Source: Pseudomonadota bacterium
GTDB taxonomy: Bacteria; Myxococcota; Polyangia; Polyangiales; Polyangiaceae
Assembly (NCBI GenBank): GCA_023419055.1
Contig: JAEZYO010000087.1
Location: 1 to 24,517 of the forward strand
Length of the DNA: 24,517 nt
Direction: 5' to 3'
The number at the start of each line of letters is the position of its first letter. Positions within the stretch are counted from its first letter, which is position 1. Under the pieces are notes generated by a model that ran no database searches, was not told the origin of the DNA, and saw only the letters and a list, made by a program, of their open reading frames with translations. A program made the position numbers and the translations under genes. Of the stretch, positions 22,318-24,517 are shown in pieces.

Positions 22318-23212
22318 CCACGGGGGCGAAGATCTCCTTCATGTCAGGCGGTAGCTGGGCGATGACGTGCTCGGCCTCTGCCTCGGTCACGAAGTCGCCG
22401 ACACAGAGCGCGACGCGGCGCACGAGCGCTGCGGCCCGCTCGGGATCGAGATCGAGGCGCGTGGCCATGTCCGCTTCCAGGGATTCGCGCGTCACGGAAA
22501 CGTCGGGCCCGGCGGGCAGCCCAGCCAGCCTCGCGCGCATCCGTGAGGGAAGCTGGGCCACGAAGTCGTGCGCCTCAGCCAGCGTGAGGCGCTGCACCAG
22601 CGCCGCCGCGACGACCTCGAACGCGGTGAGGGCTCGCTCTGGGTCCTCGAGCCCGAGGCTGTCCGCGAGCTGCTTCGAGAAGTCGTGGAGCGCCTTGCCG
22701 GCGCGGCTCTGGTGCCGATCTTCACGCTCCTCGTCACCCGCGTCCGGCGGCGCCTGCATCGGGCGGTCCGGGCTCGCCTCCTTCGAACGATCCCGGTCCG
22801 AAAGCTGGGCGCGCACGAGCCTTTCGAGCGTGCCGAGGTCGGAGTCCCCGTGGAGGATCAAGTCGTCCAGGGTGACTACACCGACCACTTGCCCCTCTCT
22901 CAAGACGGGCACCCGTCTGATGCGTCGAGCCAGCATCAGCTCGACTGCTTGTTGAACGCTCGCTTCGACCGGCAGCGTGGCAAGGTCGGTGCTCATCACC
23001 TCGCCAATCTCGACCTCGGTGGGGTCGAGCCCGGGACCGGCGACTCGGACCGCGAGATCGCGATCCGTCAGCACTCCGAGCAGCTTCCCGCGATCTTGAA
23101 CCAGGACCGCGCCGACGTCGTTGTGGTCGAGCGCGCGCCCGGCCTCGTAGGCGAGCGCGGTCGGGTGCAAGACGATGACCCGCCGCTCCTGGCAGTAGCT
23201 CTCCAATGACAT
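22313..23212 (-). CDS. CBS-domain protein with C-terminal DUF2267
   Basis: From the ATG at 23212 the product has 299 residues. A tandem CBS pair spans about 14-122: GAVLVQDRGKLLGVLTDRDLA, then EVMSTDLATLPVEASVQQAVELM and RRVPVLREGQVVGVVTLDDL. A charged linker (125-170) leads to two DUF2267 halves (about 175-295), each with a helix ending in a QLP motif (HDFVAQLPSRM and EHVIAQLPPDM). CBS pairs bind adenosine ligands and sense energy state, while DUF2267 has no known activity. An in-frame start 47 codons upstream lies beyond the predicted sigma-54 transcription start (about 23217), so the shorter form is preferred. Confidence 0.85.
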   Translation of the reverse strand: MSLESYCQERRVIVLHPTALAYEAGRALDHNDVGAVLVQDRGKLLGVLTDRDLAVRVAGPGLDPTEVEIGEVMSTDLATLPVEASVQQAVELMLARRIRRVPVLREGQVVGVVTLDDLILHGDSDLGTLERLVRAQLSDRDRSKEASPDRPMQAPPDAGDEEREDRHQSRAGKALHDFSKQLADSLGLEDPERALTAFEVVAAALVQRLTLAEAHDFVAQLPSRMRARLAGLPAGPDVSVTRESLEADMATRLDLDPERAAALVRRVALCVGDFVTEAEAEHVIAQLPPDMKEIFAPVA

Positions 23213-23227
23213 TTCGGATGGTTGAGC

Positions 23228-23243
23228 TGCAATAGCGGTACCA
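23228..23243 (-). promoter_or_regulatory. Sigma-54 (-24/-12) promoter of the CBS-DUF2267 gene
   Basis: The minus strand reads TGGTACCGCTATTGCA, one base away from TGGCAC-N5-TTGCA, with ten bases between GG and GC. The predicted start near 23217 is about 5 nt before the ATG at 23212. A small dyad, ACGCCG-N5-CGGCGT (23249-23265), lies directly upstream. Confidence 0.68.
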
Positions 23244-23330
23244 ATTCGACGCCGGAGTGCGGCGTTTGCCGTTCCAGCCGAGCGCCGAAGACAGCGTGCT
23301 GCAAGGCGATGCGCTTCAGTGTCGGGGTAA

Positions 23331-24488
23331 TCAGCTGCCGGGTTCGGGGTCACTCGGGTGAAGGTTCGTGGCGCGTGGGAGCAGCACTCGAAAGGTCGTG
23401 CCCCGCGCCGCGTCGGAGTCGAGCTCCACTCTGCCGTGGTGCGCCTTCACGAGTTGTTCGACGATGAAGAGACCCAGGCCGAACCCACGAGCCAGCCGAT
23501 GGGAGCCGCTGCCGCGCTGCAAGGGCTCGAAGAGCCTCGCCCGCTCACTCTCGGGGATGGGTGGCCCGCTGTTGACCACCTCGAGGACGAGATCGCGCTC
23601 GGTCCCGACGCAACGGACCAGGACCGGCGCGTTCGGAGCGCCATAGCGGATCGCGTTGCTGACCAGGTTCGTGAGGACCTGCGATATTCGGTCGGGGTCG
23701 AAGGCACCGGTAGCGGAGCCTTCCTGATCGAGGAGGATACGCTGGCTTCCGTGCTCGAGCCGGAGGGACTCTACCGTGTCGTGCACGACGCGACGAAGGT
23801 CGCCGTGCTCGAGGTGCACCGGGATGCGGTTGCCATGCCGTGCTTCGGTGAAGGTCAGAAGGTCCTGGGTGAGGCGTATCGCGCGCGCAGCGGCGGTCGC
23901 GATGCGCGCGATGATCCCTCGCTTCGTGTCGAGGTCCGCCTCCGCGTGGAGGAGCCGGGAAGCACCGAGCGAGATGACGCTCAAGGGAGAGCCCAGGTCG
24001 TGGCTCACCATGGCCACGAGCCCTTGCTCGAAGCGCTCCCGCTCTCGGCGCTCCTCCTCCTGCATCTTGCGCCGCAGAAGCTCTCGATATCGAAAGAGCT
24101 CGACGAAGACCCGCACCTTGGTCCTCAGAACCTCGCCCAAATAGGGCTTCTGCAGGATGTCCACGACGCCGAGCCGGTACGCTTCCCTGATCCCCGCCTC
24201 GTCGAGCGTGTACGCAGTAAGCAGGAGGATCGGAGGCCGCGGTTCGAGCAGGCGCTCGGAAATGGCGGCGATCGTCTCGGTTCCGCTGAGCCCGGGCATG
24301 CGCTGATCGAGCAAGAGGAGTGCAAATTCCCTCTCTTCCAGCCGATCGAGCGCTTCTTCTCCGGAGTTTGCCGTGACAAGCTCGGCGCCAATCGGCGAAA
24401 GCACGGCCCGGAGCGCCACCAGGTTCGGCGGATGATCGTCCACCACGAGGATGGCCGCTTCGACACGCTCGGAAGCCTCGGTCTGCAT
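23331..24488 (-). CDS. Receiver-histidine kinase hybrid
   Basis: From the ATG at 24488 the protein has 385 residues. A receiver domain comes first (about 11-128): acidic pair in VVDDHP, acceptor Asp61 in LLLLDQRMPG, Thr91 and Lys114 in LQKPYL. A charged coiled-coil linker (about 132-156) leads to the HisKA helix with His163 in MVSHDLGSPLS. The ATPase domain has Asn278 in NLVSNAIRYG, the G1-type NSGPPIP and the G2-type GFGLGLFIV. There is no membrane segment, so it is a cytoplasmic sensor that itself receives a phosphate. The frame stays open to the window edge with an in-frame GTG at 24515, so the true start is uncertain. The CBS-DUF2267 gene follows 118 nt downstream on the same strand. Confidence 0.9.
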   Translation of the reverse strand: MQTEASERVEAAILVVDDHPPNLVALRAVLSPIGAELVTANSGEEALDRLEEREFALLLLDQRMPGLSGTETIAAISERLLEPRPPILLLTAYTLDEAGIREAYRLGVVDILQKPYLGEVLRTKVRVFVELFRYRELLRRKMQEEERRERERFEQGLVAMVSHDLGSPLSVISLGASRLLHAEADLDTKRGIIARIATAAARAIRLTQDLLTFTEARHGNRIPVHLEHGDLRRVVHDTVESLRLEHGSQRILLDQEGSATGAFDPDRISQVLTNLVSNAIRYGAPNAPVLVRCVGTERDLVLEVVNSGPPIPESERARLFEPLQRGSGSHRLARGFGLGLFIVEQLVKAHHGRVELDSDAARGTTFRVLLPRATNLHPSDPEPGS

Positions 24489-24517
24489 GACGTGGCTCAC
24501 ATCGGACCATTTCACTC

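Noticed and set aside
24494..24510. Possible -24/-12 site ahead of the histidine kinase
   Set aside because: The minus strand has TGG and GC at ten-base spacing, but both boxes differ from consensus at two or more positions (TGGTCC and GAGCC). It is too weak to list.

Overview
This is a GC-rich bacterial window, densely packed with genes. Sigma-54-type regulators, Gly-rich lipoproteins and many -24/-12-like promoters suggest a member of the Myxococcota, perhaps Polyangia. That placement is inferred from style only, because no rRNA or marker gene is present. I found no tRNA, CRISPR array, insertion sequence or phage gene.

Positions 1-5390 hold a stress-type block. A truncated NtrC-family AAA+ regulator (minus) is followed by a zinc alcohol/formaldehyde dehydrogenase (minus). 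A divergent small lipoprotein comes next. A plus-strand operon then encodes a DUF3175 protein, a DUF6496 protein with a histone-H1-like tail, a universal stress protein and a DUF4412-like lipoprotein. Positions 5396-8138 are a minus-strand operon: a 96-aa conserved small protein, an SDR oxidoreductase and an FAD-dependent oxidoreductase. A second NtrC-family regulator (8643-10010) reads away from this operon.

Positions 10066-20250 hold a plus-strand glycan or glycoside cluster with many 4-bp stop/start overlaps. It encodes an MDR dehydrogenase, a 36-aa candidate ORF, a glycoside-hydrolase-like protein whose barrel motifs look circularly permuted, a PRTase-like protein with a novel C-terminal region, two nucleotide-sugar epimerases, three tandem CgeB-like glycosyltransferases and a SAM methyltransferase. 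A convergent ABC exporter half-transporter (20262-22043) closes it. No polymerase, flippase or initiating lipid-glycosyl transferase is seen. Positions 22313-24517 carry a CBS-DUF2267 protein and a receiver-histidine kinase hybrid, both minus.

The unifying signal is a set of -24/-12 (sigma-54) promoter-like sequences. They lie upstream of the dehydrogenase, the lipoprotein, the DUF3175 operon, the small protein/SDR/FAD operon, the CBS-DUF2267 gene and, more weakly, both regulators. All have the GG-N10-GC spacing. Both regulators have receiver-like N-termini without a phospho-acceptor Asp, and AAA+ domains in which the GAFTGA loop is absent. The window therefore looks like part of a sigma-54 stress regulon with non-canonical regulators, placed beside a poorly characterised glycan locus.
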